Below, piece by piece: positions 39,023 to 50,967 of a DNA stretch of 64,000 bases. Position 1 is the first letter of the stretch. Every line of letters begins with the position of its first letter. The notes under the pieces were generated by a model. That model made no database searches. It worked only from the letters and a program-made list of their open reading frames with translations, and was not told the origin of the DNA. The stretch comes from Piper betle (lineage: Eukaryota; Streptophyta; Magnoliopsida; Piperales; Piperaceae). The position numbers and the translations under genes are program-made. Where the stretch lies: the NCBI GenBank assembly GCA_033002965.1, contig JAURVB010002564.1:1-64000 (forward strand), given 5' to 3'.

Positions 39023-41056
39023 TATAGACACCTGGAATAATGAAAAATGAAGAGTCTCCAGTGTTTCTGGCCACCTAAGAACTGGCATGCATTGACTATC
39101 TCCTCTGATCAGCTGAAATTTACCCTGGAGCAACCAGCCACGGTATAGATCCTTGGGTCATGGAGTTGGCCCATGGATGATTACAAATATGGTGGTTATC
39201 TGAGATCCAAATTTATGGAAAAGGGTAAATTTAGTTGGAGAAATCCAGGAGCTAATGTCTTTTATTTGGAAAGATTTACCGCCTCTAAAGTAGAAGGTAT
39301 TTTCAATTCTCTACACTATTCTTAATTTTCTTAACAATCACTCAAAGCTGAATTGTTGCATCTATTCTTCTTCTTCTTCCACCTGTACCTAAAGGGTGCC
39401 GAGGGCATGGACCCTAAATTAAGATCCATACAATTGCAAATGGCAAATTTTTTTATGGTCGAATGCCCTTCCTAACACCATCCTTTATCCGGGCTTGAAC
39501 CGGCCATGAAGAAGCATTGGTGGAGTTAATTTCTGCATCTATGATGCCAAAATAATGTTTTAGGTTTTGTCAGAATAGAAAGGTTGGCAACTCCACCTTG
39601 GAGAAGCCCATGGAGCTTATGTTATCTGATTGGAAAGAGTATACAGCTGCAACATTGTCATTTAGAATTATTCAAAAGCAATATTTTCTTTCGTATTTTT
39701 AAGTAGCATTCAATGTTATTTTTCCATTGTGCTTGTTTTGGCATGAAACTCTTTCAAATTAGTCTCTTGCCATATGTGAACAGGTTGAATAGTGAGAACA
39801 TAATTAAAATTATGATATTGATGCATCGGCAACATGTTTGTTTGTTCACTTAGTTTTCCATTTGTTGTAGGCCTTGTGAACGGCAGGAACTCATAGGCAT
39901 AGTTGTCTTGTTTAGGCTGGTTCTTTTTGCCTTTTTCTCAACATGTTTGTGTTGGTCTTTATGGGTTTCATTTGCTTCACAGGGTGGAGTCGATGCGGGT
40001 GTTATCACAGAGGAATTTAAGAGTCCAAATATCAATTCACAACTCATATCTTGGAAGTCTGGTTACTCTTAGAGATATGTTGAATGGCAGTCTGGTTACT
40101 GTAAGTTGCAGAAGGTTCAAATTTTGGCCTTGTTATCATTCCTCCAACCTGTAGCTTCAAATGGGGTCTCTTTGTCTTCTTTATCGTGGCGCTCCCATAC
40201 AAGAAGATTTGCTTCCACACTAATAACAAAGAGAGATGAGAGAAGATGGGAGAGCAGTGTTGTTCGCTCATATGTATATATGACACAAGGATAGCTGGTT
40301 TAAGAGGGCATCTAAGCCCCTAATTTAAACAGATTGTATTTATAAGATAAGGGTTTTGCTCGTGTCTTCTAGCTTGCTAAACAATGATTTCCAAGCAGTA
40401 AGATAAAGAATGATGCTTGTTTTTTTGTAATGGGAATACTAGGTTATCACACTCGTCTTCGAAAAAATTGTTACCCGTAATATTGCAATATCCCTACTGC
40501 ATGGCAGCTAGTCAACATAAACCTCATGATACACTTCAATCTAAATATAACAATTAGCATTAAAATCCCCTCTAAATTCAACGAGACAAAACTCGCACAA
40601 GCAAAAATGGTGTTTTCTTTTGTTTGTTCAATTCAATACCAGCTTGAAGCAATTATCAAATGGCAAAGGAACGGAGCTTGAAACAAATGAAGTTGTATAC
40701 CTTTTCCTCATCATTCGATAACCATCAAATATTTTTCAATGCAACTTGTTTGTGTTGAAAATTCAGTTCCAGAAAAATGATACAAGAAATATTTTTACTT
40801 GAGATATGATTTCCTGCATACACATGCACATAGAAGCTGATGAACTTTTCTTTTTTTGCATTCGGAGAGGATAACTCGGTTTCATATGTAAGCAACGTTT
40901 CCAGTAACTCAGAGCTTTTTTGTTCACAGGATACAGCAGCGTTATGCTCCGTATAGGCTGGCAGGTATAATCATGCATGACCATTTTGCCACGAAAAAGG
41001 GCACCCTAGAGAGACTAATGTGCAGTTGACAGGAAGTGTGAAATAATGCCATTCAC
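39023..41056. other. Intergenic, with a LINE-like remnant
   Basis: 3' flanks of two convergent genes plus a short RTE-like fragment at about 39420-39510. The remaining short frames are not recognisable. Confidence 0.4.
39420..39510 (-). mobile_element. Possible RTE-type LINE 3'-end remnant
   Basis: Read on the minus strand, it contains CGGTTCAAGCCCGGATAAAG, then a GTTAGGAAGGGCATTCGACC-like block and an A-run. From memory this resembles the conserved 3' end of RTE LINEs (usually GTCAGGAAGGGCATCCGG then A-rich). It is short and diverged, with no open reading frame. Confidence 0.4.
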
Positions 41057-44000
41057 TCAGTCATCAACATTCAAAGAAAAATGTTCCACCAAAAGTTTCT
41101 TGGAGGTACTACCGAATCCTTTACTGACTTCCATCATTTGCTTTAGTTTTATGACCTCCTCGTTGATCTGATCCACTTTACGCAGAACATTTGCCAATAA
41201 AGCATCTGACTTTTGCTTGTTAGGAAAAGATGCACATTTTGCAAGTTCAGATCTTTCAAGTTCAAGTTGCCGATATAAGCTGAGAAGGATATTTTTATGG
41301 GAATATAGTTTTTGCTCTGCAAGTGTGAACTCTGATTCTTGGGATTTTCTCAATGAGCTAAGTACCTGGTCAATCAAGTTCTCAAGTTTCATAGATTCAA
41401 TATGGTAGTCAGATGCCAGATAAACACCCTCTAAATCCTCTCCACCACATCCCTCTGCAGAAGCCAAATTGCTGCCAACCCCCACAAAATGCTGTGCCAA
41501 GGGTACGTTGTGAAGATCAGATGTATCCCCTGCAGCCAGACAGAGAATTTAGTACAAATTGTTAGATCAGTTTAGAAATATATAGCAGGTTTATGCATTG
41601 GTTTGGCTTTATAAAATTTTCTTTATGAGCTTAAACTTTCAGCATGAAAAAGAAAGGAAAAAAAATTCAGTCCAACTAATAGACAACCTACTTGCTTCAG
41701 CAAACTAACTGCCTCTGCCAACCCAAAGCTTGCTGGTTCTTTTAATGAGAAGTTAATTGGACAGACAAACACTAAAAATGTTAATTACCAAAGATCCATC
41801 AATTAAATGGAAGGCACTTAAAATTTCATTTTGCATAAAAGGTACTATGTGTTACTAAATTTGCCAAAATCAACCAGAAACCACACATGAAGGGATCAAG
41901 CTAGCGTAAGTGCAAGAAATCTATTAATATTCAAGAAAAAACGATGTAACCTCATGTAATCTATTCGTGTTTGTGGCTCCCTCCTTTATCCGCACTTGGG
42001 GGTTGCAATGCACCGAATTCAAGAACACAATGAATGATGACAATCTAAAATGGAAGGGGACACTTTTGGAATTTCAAACTATGGATTAGGTCAGGCATTT
42101 TTTTTTACTAGAAACTTTTAAATAGCAAGCTTTTACACATGAGGGTTGACAAGGTAAGAACATGCACAATAATGTGTTTTGATATTAGCAGGGCCAATGA
42201 TTGAGAGATGGGCTTCGATATAAGATCCAGGTTGGTGATCCAAAGCAAAAAAGATACCAAGAAGGCAGTATTATTGATGATAACCAAACGAGAGATGAGC
42301 TTTGCTCGCAAGTGATAGTGTGGCATTTCAGCACATAGTTTCACATGAACGGCTTCGGAATCAACAAAATAAAGTTGACTTACAGGCAGGTGTTATTGGC
42401 AACTCCTCTCCTCTCTTCCATAATTCTCTAGGATTGACTCCACGGCGAAGCTGATGTAAAATGTCAACAGTCATGCTGATGTTGAGTAACCCTAAAATAA
42501 GATTATCATGACCATAGAAAACAAAAGAATACGATGCACATTAAGCATGATGCTCACATAATATTAGAAAATTATTACAAGTTGTAATACCTGTTCTAGT
42601 GCAAACTCAATGTAGGCCATCATGCCCTTGGCAGCCGCTTGTTCTGAACCACGCAATATACAAATAGCCAAGGTCAACATTTTAGTGATAATTTCACCTG
42701 AATTAACTAATTCACAAGTTTGTAACAGATTCTTTGCATGTCCAAGGAGGCCCATCCTATTATCACACCTTCTACAATAGTACTCCACATCCAATTCAAT
42801 AGCTCCACCTACAGTCCCTGCCATGTAACAATGGAGGGCACATTCCAAATGTGCAACATGGCCACATATACGATTCTTACCCACTTTTGCTTCACATCTA
42901 ACAAAACTATAGCCCCCATATTCCCAATCAATAGCACCACAACATAGTATACAACAACAATTTCGACAGAAGCCTGGTTCACTGCAACATATATCACAAC
43001 CCATATCTTCCAAAGAAGAACTACTAGTCTGTTGCCGGAGAAAGCATGTCTTATTTCCAGCAACACAGACTTCAGCCTCGTTATCAAGCTCCACAAGTTG
43101 ACTACCACCTCCTAATGTAGGGCAGTTGTTATTTTCTGCATGTGTTTTGATAAACCAATCAGAAAATGAATATATTCATTAAAAATGGACAGTGAAAAAT
43201 CCAGAAGTATAATAGGTTTTGATCATAAAGCAATGCCTTTACATTAAAATCGTTAGCATACATTTTATATTGAATGCAACAAAATGATAAACCAAGAATA
43301 GCAAGCATTGCAAGGACACACATTCGTGAGAGGAAATATAAAGAACACAACATTTCGCCTAGGCATCATTAACAAATAGCTTCAATTTCAGACCACCTTC
43401 AATGCAAACAAAGTTGATTAATTTCAATCATTAGCGAGTACCACAGTCTCACATTTACGACTCATTCCACGTTGTTAGAGCTGACTCGTTTAAGTCATCA
43501 CAATCTTTACCCTAATCATGCTGAAATTGACTGCATGGATTTTATATCACCAACTAATTGTCTTCACAAAAAAAATAAAAACTCAAAACTAATAAAAAAA
43601 CAAATTGACAAGTTCTTACGTCCAATGTACTTCCTATTGCAACCCTTGAAAGACAGAAAAATGAAGTTATGACATTAGTCACATTATATCATATACCGTA
43701 TAAAATTATTTGGTTGGTAATCATAAGATGGTAGTTGAATCTCACATATAAATATTATCAACTCCGCAAAAATACAAAAAATCCGAACTTCAACTACTCG
43801 AAAGCATGACAAGCATCCATATTCCGAAGATAATACTATGCACGATTTTGTACTTGGGGCGTAGAACATTAAGAGTAGGAAAACAAGTAAGGTGCATCAC
43901 ACCTTTACAACAAAGCGGCATAGAAACTATCCACAGGAAACAAAATGTACGGGCATGCAAACAAGAAATAAAATTTTGATGAAGCAAACAAGAAGACCCA

Positions 44001-44557
44001 AGCACACCCAATACATAACAGAAACGGTTAGACAATGTAGGATCCATATTCGCCAGACCACTAAATCGAGCCATGCAACGAGACAAATAAAACAAGATTG
44101 TTCCCAATGGTGAAGACAGATATATCCCATCTACAAGTGTCCTAACCAAAAAGAACAACCAAGCAACGCACAATCCATTTCCACAGGAACAAGAAACGAA
44201 GCGTGGCAGTGGGAATACCGATGTGACCCAGACCAGGCGAGCAAGGCACCACCCAGCTAAACGACGCGAAGAAAGACTCCAGATCGGTGTCCGGGAACTC
44301 CTTCGTCACAAACGCCGTGACGGCCTGCTTGCTCGCGAACGTCCGCCTCCCAAACACCCGCTGGAGCCGCTTGGGCAGGTAGAGGTAGCGATCGAGCCAA
44401 TGGCCGGAGTGCGCACTCCTCTTCCCGACCTTCCACTTCCACTTGTCCCCGACCTTGGGCCAGTCTTGGGGGGCATACGGCAGCCCTTCCCCGACGAGCC
44501 GCCGGCCACCGGAGCAAGCCGCTTCCTTGCGCCCTCCTCAACCATGCCCTGGTCCAT
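41057..44557 (-). CDS. OBERON-type PHD-finger protein
   Basis: Four exons: 44234-44557, 42591-43135, 42384-42491 and 41057-41529, about 480 residues. Exon 1 starts MDQGMVEEGARKRLAPVAGG and, after one restored base, reads LPYAPQDWPKVGDKWKWK. It goes on to YLYLPKRLQRVFGRRTFASK and FPDTDLESFFASFSW. Exon 2 carries a cysteine-rich PHD-Oberon domain: CDICCSEPGFCRNCCCILC, CGHVAHLECALHC and YYCRRCDNRMGL. The last exon is a coiled coil (LAEQKLYSHKNILLSLYRQL, LRKVDQINEEVIKLKQMMEV). OBERON proteins are nuclear and needed for meristem maintenance (established for the family; this copy is smaller and its role is inferred). Breaks: exon 1 changes frame at C3 44484-44486, where a fourth C would restore it. 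The exon 2 to 3 join is also one base short near the CCC at 42490-42492. Confidence 0.75.
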
Positions 44558-45776
44558 GGATGGCAAAACGGGGAGAAGCTGCAATCGTCGCAGAGAAATG
44601 AGAAGCGATGACAGAAAGGTGGCAGATGTAGAGGAAGAATGGATCGGGGAATTGGGGATGGAAGAACCTGTACCTCTCAAAGGGAGGGGATCAAAGAATC
44701 CGACTTTCTCGCTCGGCGGCGGGGGCGGACTTAGGGCAGGAGTTCCCCCAACGAGTACACCAGCTTCTAATCATAATTCTCTGTCTAATACTGTCTTACA
44801 TCTACACCGGATTGTATTAATAAAGTTAATTTTTTTATTTATTACTGATTACGCGAATAATCACTGTTTCACTCCTTTTTACACTTCGTATAGTCCTCCA
44901 AAACTTTTCAAAAATATATTTTTTGAATCATTAAATTAATAAAAAAAATTATAATTCAACGAAGGTTTCACACTCTCAGGTTTTTTAAATTTTCAATACA
45001 TTATTACTAAAATAATAATAATTTCGTGTTAAGTTACCATTTGTGTCGTGCGTAGCGCAGGGTGCGTGCGACTAATAGTTTCTATGTGTTGGAAAATATT
45101 AATTTGATCAAAGGTATGTCTTATAGTAAATATTGTCGGGAAAACCCAACAAACAATTAGATAAATATAACTTAAAGTATTCACTTACTCTTCAAGTAAT
45201 AAAATTTTCATAAATATATTTAATGTGTAAGTAATTTTATTAATTGTAAGGTATTGTGACATATTATCATTCTTAGGGTACATGCTCCACACAACGCTCT
45301 TGAAATTTAAAAAAATTTATAATTTAGAGTAAATTTTATTTTCCGGAGATTCATGACTTTAATATTGTTAAAATTATTTTTCATGAGTACGTGATGTATA
45401 AAGATCAATCCATCATGCAATACATCTAACGAGTTTGAATGCCCAAGTGACTTCATTTTAATTATGCAACTTTAATACTGATCAGTGATTAAACTCGGGC
45501 TAAGTAATCTCTATTTAGTCACTTAGGAAGAGTATGATACAAACTTAATAGACAATTAGAATTCTAATCCACCGTCTCTATACAATTTTAGTAGACATCC
45601 GTCTCCATATACTTTTTTAAGTGTGGTCTATTAAAAAAAAATCCTGCTAGTGAGTCCCACATGAGGACCCACCCCGCACCCGTTGAAGCTCACAAAGTTG
45701 CGAAAATCGGACCCCGATACCCGCTTATTGACTCGGTCGGGATCGCCGCTTCAACTCCTGTCGCCGGCGGCGGAGA
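44558..45776. other. Divergent intergenic region between OBERON-like and G-gamma genes
   Basis: Holds the start regions of two genes transcribed away from each other, with AT-rich DNA between. The GC-rich ends are the probable leaders. No other gene is supported. Confidence 0.5.
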
Positions 45777-47690
45777 ATGGCTGCGCCGGCGGCGGAGTCG
45801 GCGGCGCTCCAACTCCCTCCGGCGGACACCCGCGGCAAGCACCGGATTCTCGCCGAGCTCAAGAGGTTGGAGCAGGAAGCGCGGTTCCTCGAGGTCTGCT
45901 CTTCCCTTCTCTTCCCCTCACCTGATTTTTGGTCTCTTGATCTTGGGATTTGGGGGATTAACTCGGTCATTGGAACTGTTTTTGGCATTTGTTTCATTGA
46001 AAGAGCTAACTTGTGGTGATTGTGTAGAAGTATTGGGAGTTTAGTGTTGTGGTGAAGATTGTGGAGCTAGCAAGTTTGTCTTTTACTTCTATGAGCTCTG
46101 TATAATGCTGTCATCTTCATATAATACATGTTAAACTCGATGATTAGCGCCTTCCACTGATTAAGGATTTTTAGTTGCCGGGTTTTTGTTTGGACAACAG
46201 GTAATGTGCCTTTGTGTTAGTTTGGAAACTTTTTTAGTGTTGTGTGCAGTGTGATGCCTATACTTAATACTTTGTCTCGAAAGTATAGCATAAGAGTGAT
46301 TGGTTGTCATGAAATTGGGGCGTACGTTAGGCTTGGGTGTGATGGTTGTGATCTGGATCTATGGAAGTTTAGGTATTTGCAAAATTTTATCAGTCTTTGC
46401 CCCAAAAATGGCTTTTCACTCTTCCATGACACGATGATTATCTGGTGGAAGTTTCCAGAATGGAGGAGCTTTGCTTATTTGTGTCAGAAGATATGGAACT
46501 GTTGTGACTTTCTTTTTAGGTCTATTTAGTGCAAATTAAGGCTCAAACAACATAAAAATTTCTACGCATAGGATTTGTTGAAATAAACTTAGATCAATTT
46601 TGTAGCGTGTTTATGTTGTGGACAAGAAAGGAGTAGTAACCTTCTAGGTTTTACGTTTTGCCAGATGCCCTAGTTTTGAGGCCAATCTGCATTTTAGACA
46701 ACGTTCCATTTTGTTCTCCAAGAATTGTTGTATTTATGTCATAATCATCGATCTTATGAAAGCATCAGAAACATAACTATAGTAAGTTTCCACTTTTTAA
46801 AACGTGAAATTAGACTGGCTATCTTTTGGTAAACACAAAAGTGCTGCAACTGCATATGCTGTGACGTGGTGTCTTTTATGTGAAATTTGTTTGATGAAGC
46901 TTTCCCTGACAATAGTTTGATGTAGTGAATGAATATTACTATGGGTTGTTTTGGATTAATATAGCATGTTATCTTTCTGAGAGTACTGGTTACATAATTT
47001 CCTTGCCTTAAGAAGGGAATCGTCACATAAAACTATTACAGGAAGAGTTGGAGCAGCTTGAAAAGACAGAAAAAGTTTCCAGCGCGTGCCAGGAGTAAGT
47101 TTGTGAAAACAACGCGGCTACATTTTCAATAACTAAATAAAGTTGGCGCGTTTTCCTCCCAGAGAATCATTCGCACTTGTATGTATATCTTTATTATAAC
47201 TAACTAGACATTCATTCCACACTCGCAGGTTGTTGCACACAGTAGAAAGCAGGCCAGATCCTATGCTTCCAGCGTATGTCGTCTTTCAGTCCTTTTTTGG
47301 CCCTTATCCTTTTTCTGTTATATGGCATCTAATAAAAGGTTTCCAGTTTTTAATTTGGAGCCTTGACCATTTAGTTAGATGATTGTACACTCCAAACACA
47401 ACTTATTTAATAAGTGAAAAATAGGACCGGAATCCAGAACTAATAGTCTGAGTATCTGTATGTTGCCGAGTCTCTTCGTTGCAAAGAGCAAATATGGTAG
47501 AGCATCAGCGTAGTGGGTTTTATTCGCGTATCTTCAACAAAGCATTATGAACTTAATGAAACATCAGAAGTTATCATAAGTAATGACTTGTATTATACCA
47601 TGCAGCACAATTGGCCCCGTAAATGCATCATGGGATAGATGGTTTGAAGGTCCACAGGAATCACAAGGTTGCCGGTGTTGGATTCTTTGA
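45777..47690 (+). CDS. Heterotrimeric G-protein gamma subunit, type A (prenylated)
   Basis: Four exons: 45777-45893, 47042-47094, 47229-47273 and 47606-47690, exactly in phase, 99 residues. The coiled-coil GGL region runs GKHRILAELKRLEQEARFLE then EELEQLEKTEKVSSACQELL. The conserved tail has DPMLPATIGPVNASWDRWF and ends GPQESQGCRCWIL, a CaaX box (CWIL) preceded by a palmitoylatable cysteine. Gamma subunits pair with G-beta and anchor the dimer at the plasma membrane (established; similar to AGG1/AGG2 and rice RGG1). Start ATG 45777 was chosen because MAAPAAESAALQLPPADTRG leads directly into the conserved part. The next gene, on the opposite strand, ends 221 bp downstream. No frame defects. 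Confidence 0.95.
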
Positions 47691-47911
47691 GAGTCCTATT
47701 GTTGCAGTTATATGTACCTTGTCAATGATTGTTTTGCCCTTCCTTCTAGGGCTGTTTGATATTTGGGTGACGCAGCACATTTGTTCAATGAAATCTATTG
47801 ATTGTACCACAAAGGCCAGTGTAAAGCTTCCAGTACAAAAGAAACTTTTGTTATCTTCCTCAAACAATTACAGAAATTCAACAGGACAACAAAGCAACTG
47901 TTTTTCAGAAA

Positions 47912-49490
47912 TTATGCCGCCGCTTTTCCGGACACTCTCTGAGCAATCCACCCCATCCCATCGTACAACCCTTCTCCGGTAAGAGCACAACAGGCTTGGA
48001 TATGCCAATCATGATTTTTGATGCTATGGAGAGACAGGGCATCGGTGATTTCAGCTGGCGGCATTGCATCCTTGAGATCCTGCTTATTGGCAAACACAAG
48101 AATGACAGATTGTTCAAGATCCTCGTGCTGAAGGAGCCTAAATAGTTCGTCTTTCATGATCGATATCCTTGCTCGGTCTGTACTATCTATGACGACAATC
48201 ACTGCATGCGTTCCACGATAATATGTTGCCCATGAAGTTCTCAGGCGATCTTGTCCACCCAGGTCCCATACCTGCATTAACGATCAGAGCCTCTCACCAT
48301 CAACAAATAATTGTGAACAAAAGGAAGTGGACTAGAGTTTTAAGCAACAGGTTTCACATTCCCCTCGTATGCAAGGAAAAGCCTTAAACAAACAAATGAC
48401 CCACAAGAAGGTAAATAAAAAATAATCAACCTATAAACAGTAGGTATCCTTGTTTTGATAAAGTATTAAGGATCAATAGCATATAAATAATACAATTGCC
48501 GTCACAAGATAGAGGTGTTGCTTTCTTTATATTATACAGATTTTACAAGGTCAACATGAAGGATATTGGGGAGAATGCTTATTGTCGCATGTAGTAAGCT
48601 AGACATGATGACACGGAACATATTCTAACCAATGAGTAAGTTTTGAACGAATTTATTAAGTGCATGCATGAAATTCTTTGCTACACGTTTATCAAACAGA
48701 ATTTCAACCATAATTACTTAGTCCACCCACATATTACTAATATTAGCACTTGTTCCAGTTGGTAAATTTGGGTACAAAAGAAGAGGTGAGGCCTCAAGCA
48801 GAGAGAATGTTGCCAATATCTTTTTTTGTCTAGATATTAAGAAATGGCACAAAATCAGGACCTTGTGCACAAAGTCTTTGGGGGTGAAGTGAGATATTGC
48901 TATTTACACTCACACCAGATTAATGCTTATACATACTTAGTTTTATTAGCTCTACAATGAGAAACACCATACACTTGATCAATCTACTAATGATCCGGAA
49001 AAAATAACGCCAATAAACTAAAGCTTAACTATAAGGCATAAAAAATATAGGGTATAGAAGGAAAAAGAGACCATATATAAGCTCAACCTTCCAGATACAT
49101 ATGCTCAAGTTAACTAAGTTTGGACCTTCGATAACAGAACAATAGTTCTCATACTTTGACATCTCTAAGGCTTATGGACACAAATCTCCAGTGAAAGATA
49201 TTCAACAGGTATAAGTATGAATCTTCTGCCAATAAAGCTACTTAACAAATCAACAATTACAGAAACAAAAAACGGGGAACAAGATCCTAGATTCATACCT
49301 CAAACCTAATGTTCTTGTAGACAATCTCTTCAACATTACTCCCAACAGTCGGATGAGTAGTTATGACCTCCCCAAGGTGCAATTTGTAAAGGGTAGTCGT
49401 CTTTCCCGCATTATCCAACCCAACCACCACAATTTTGTACTCTTTTGCCGGGAACAACATATACCAAAATCTTGACATATACGCACCCAT
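47912..49490 (-). CDS. ADP-ribosylation factor-like GTPase, ARL5/ARL8-like group (closest to ARL5)
   Basis: Two coding exons, 49299-49490 and 47912-48271, 183 residues. The start [14 protein letters not shown] has Gly2 for N-myristoylation. Small-GTPase motifs are complete: [10 protein letters not shown] (P-loop), [10 protein letters not shown] (switch 1), [10 protein letters not shown] (switch 2), NKQDLKDAM (G4) and [13 protein letters not shown] (G5 region). WDLGGQD with SNVEEI is typical of ARL5, which acts at the trans-Golgi (established for animal and yeast relatives). A 5' UTR intron is likely at 49525-50145, since GTAAAT and TTGTAG flank it on the minus strand. The start at 49490 is the first ATG after that acceptor. 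No frame defects. Confidence 0.92.
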
Positions 49491-50145
49491 TTTTTAGGCT
49501 CAGATCAAACAGCAACACTTCAATCTACAACCAAAAGAAACCCCTAAAAAATCATGCGCATCACTGAATAAGAAAAAAAGCTATAAACTGCCACAAACAA
49601 GGCTTATAAACAAATGTTTGAATACAAAAGAAAGGCCAAACACAAATAGAAGATAAAATTTCTTCTCCTACATTCAATTCAAATTACTATATCATGGCAT
49701 GAAATAATCACACTATTCATAATAAATGAAAAAATTAAAAAACTCCCCGCCAACTCCAAATCGAAGGACTTTTTACGTACTTGCTATAACAAACTTCCCA
49801 ATTATATGAACTTTCCTGATTTGCACAGATAATATCAACCCAACTTCTAGTACAACTAGACATAGATAAACCATTCGTAGTTGCACGAGAAATATGTTCC
49901 TACATACATCAGAAATGACAATTCACTTTGGGTTTAATCTGTTGTGACAGAAACAAAATCACCCAAATCGTCCAACATAACTCAACTTTCAGTCATCTAA
50001 GCTCACAAAAATCAGACCATGCTACTCAATTCGATAGAACTACAACCCAAATCGCAAAAAGAAGATTAGGATCAACCAAAAAACTGAAAAAATCATCCAA
50101 AAATTCCAAAAATAAAATAAAAATAAAAAGGTTGAAAAAATTTAC

Positions 50146-50300
50146 ATGATTGAGAGAGCGATGGAATCTGAATCGACCAAGAAAATCGGAACAAAGAATG
50201 GAGCTCGATCGATCGATCGCGGAATTTGGGGAGAGCAGGCGATGGGACTGGGAAGAATTGGGAAGGGGGAAAGAAGGAAAGTTGGGGTCTTCCATGGCAA
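50146..50300 (-). other. Probable first (non-coding) exon of the ARL5-like gene
   Basis: CT-rich leader sequence on the minus strand ending TCTCAATCAT just before a donor GTAAAT. It includes three GATC repeats at about 50206-50220. The upstream edge is unknown. Confidence 0.4.
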
Positions 50301-50459
50301 CAAATGGGTCATCGACCGGGTCGCCAGAATAGACCGTGTCCGAATAAGGCTGCCTAACACAGTATAATTGCAAGGGTGGTTATAATTATTAATTAATTTA
50401 TACGCCAGGTTCAATTGTCCTGTAAAGTAAATGAATAAATAAATAAATAAAAGATCAAG

Positions 50460-50670
50460 ATAACTTAGTACATGTTGGGGTGGGGTTTATTACGGTAAAT
50501 GCGAAGCTAAAATATAGATATATTGGTATCTATTGATGTTAAACAGACGTTGATACGGTAACTTAGCCCATGCTAAGGTAGGGATTATTGCAGTAGATGT
50601 GAAGCTAACATAACATAGACATATGTTGATGAAGAAATAATTGAAGTGTCGATGTTAAACAGACCTTAAT
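50460..50670. repeat. Degenerate tandem duplication of about 100 bp
   Basis: Two copies begin AACTTAG-ACATG / AACTTAGCCCATG at about 50463 and 50560. Both contain GCGAAGCTAA/GTGAAGCTAA and end with GATGTTAAACAGAC. The stretch 50301-50967 otherwise shows no gene. Confidence 0.7.
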
Positions 50671-50967
50671 AATACGTATACTTTTACGACTCAAAACACT
50701 CTACAAATCGTGTAGAACCAGTCTTTTATTGCCTTGATACTAAGTCTATTGTATACATAGTGTACCTCAAAAAAAGAAAAAGAAAAAGAACAGATGATGT
50801 GCAGAATCATCTTCAACAATTACAACACCCCTTCTATGAATATCAGTCCAAAACAACTATTTGAACAACAATCCTCATTCATGACCTCAAAGAAACAAAT
50901 TATTGATTTTCTAAGATTGGAACAAGTGGATGCTCAAATTGGTCTGATTAAGTGACATGGAATATAA

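Noticed and set aside
39480..39500. tRNA T-arm-like phrase (CGGTTCAAGCCCGG) on the minus strand
   Set aside because: No acceptor stem, D-arm or anticodon arm fits around it. The context matches a LINE 3' end better.
44223..44939. A 238-residue + strand open frame opposite OBERON-like exon 1
   Set aside because: It is the antisense shadow of a GC-rich exon. It shows no domain and lies opposite a conserved sequence.
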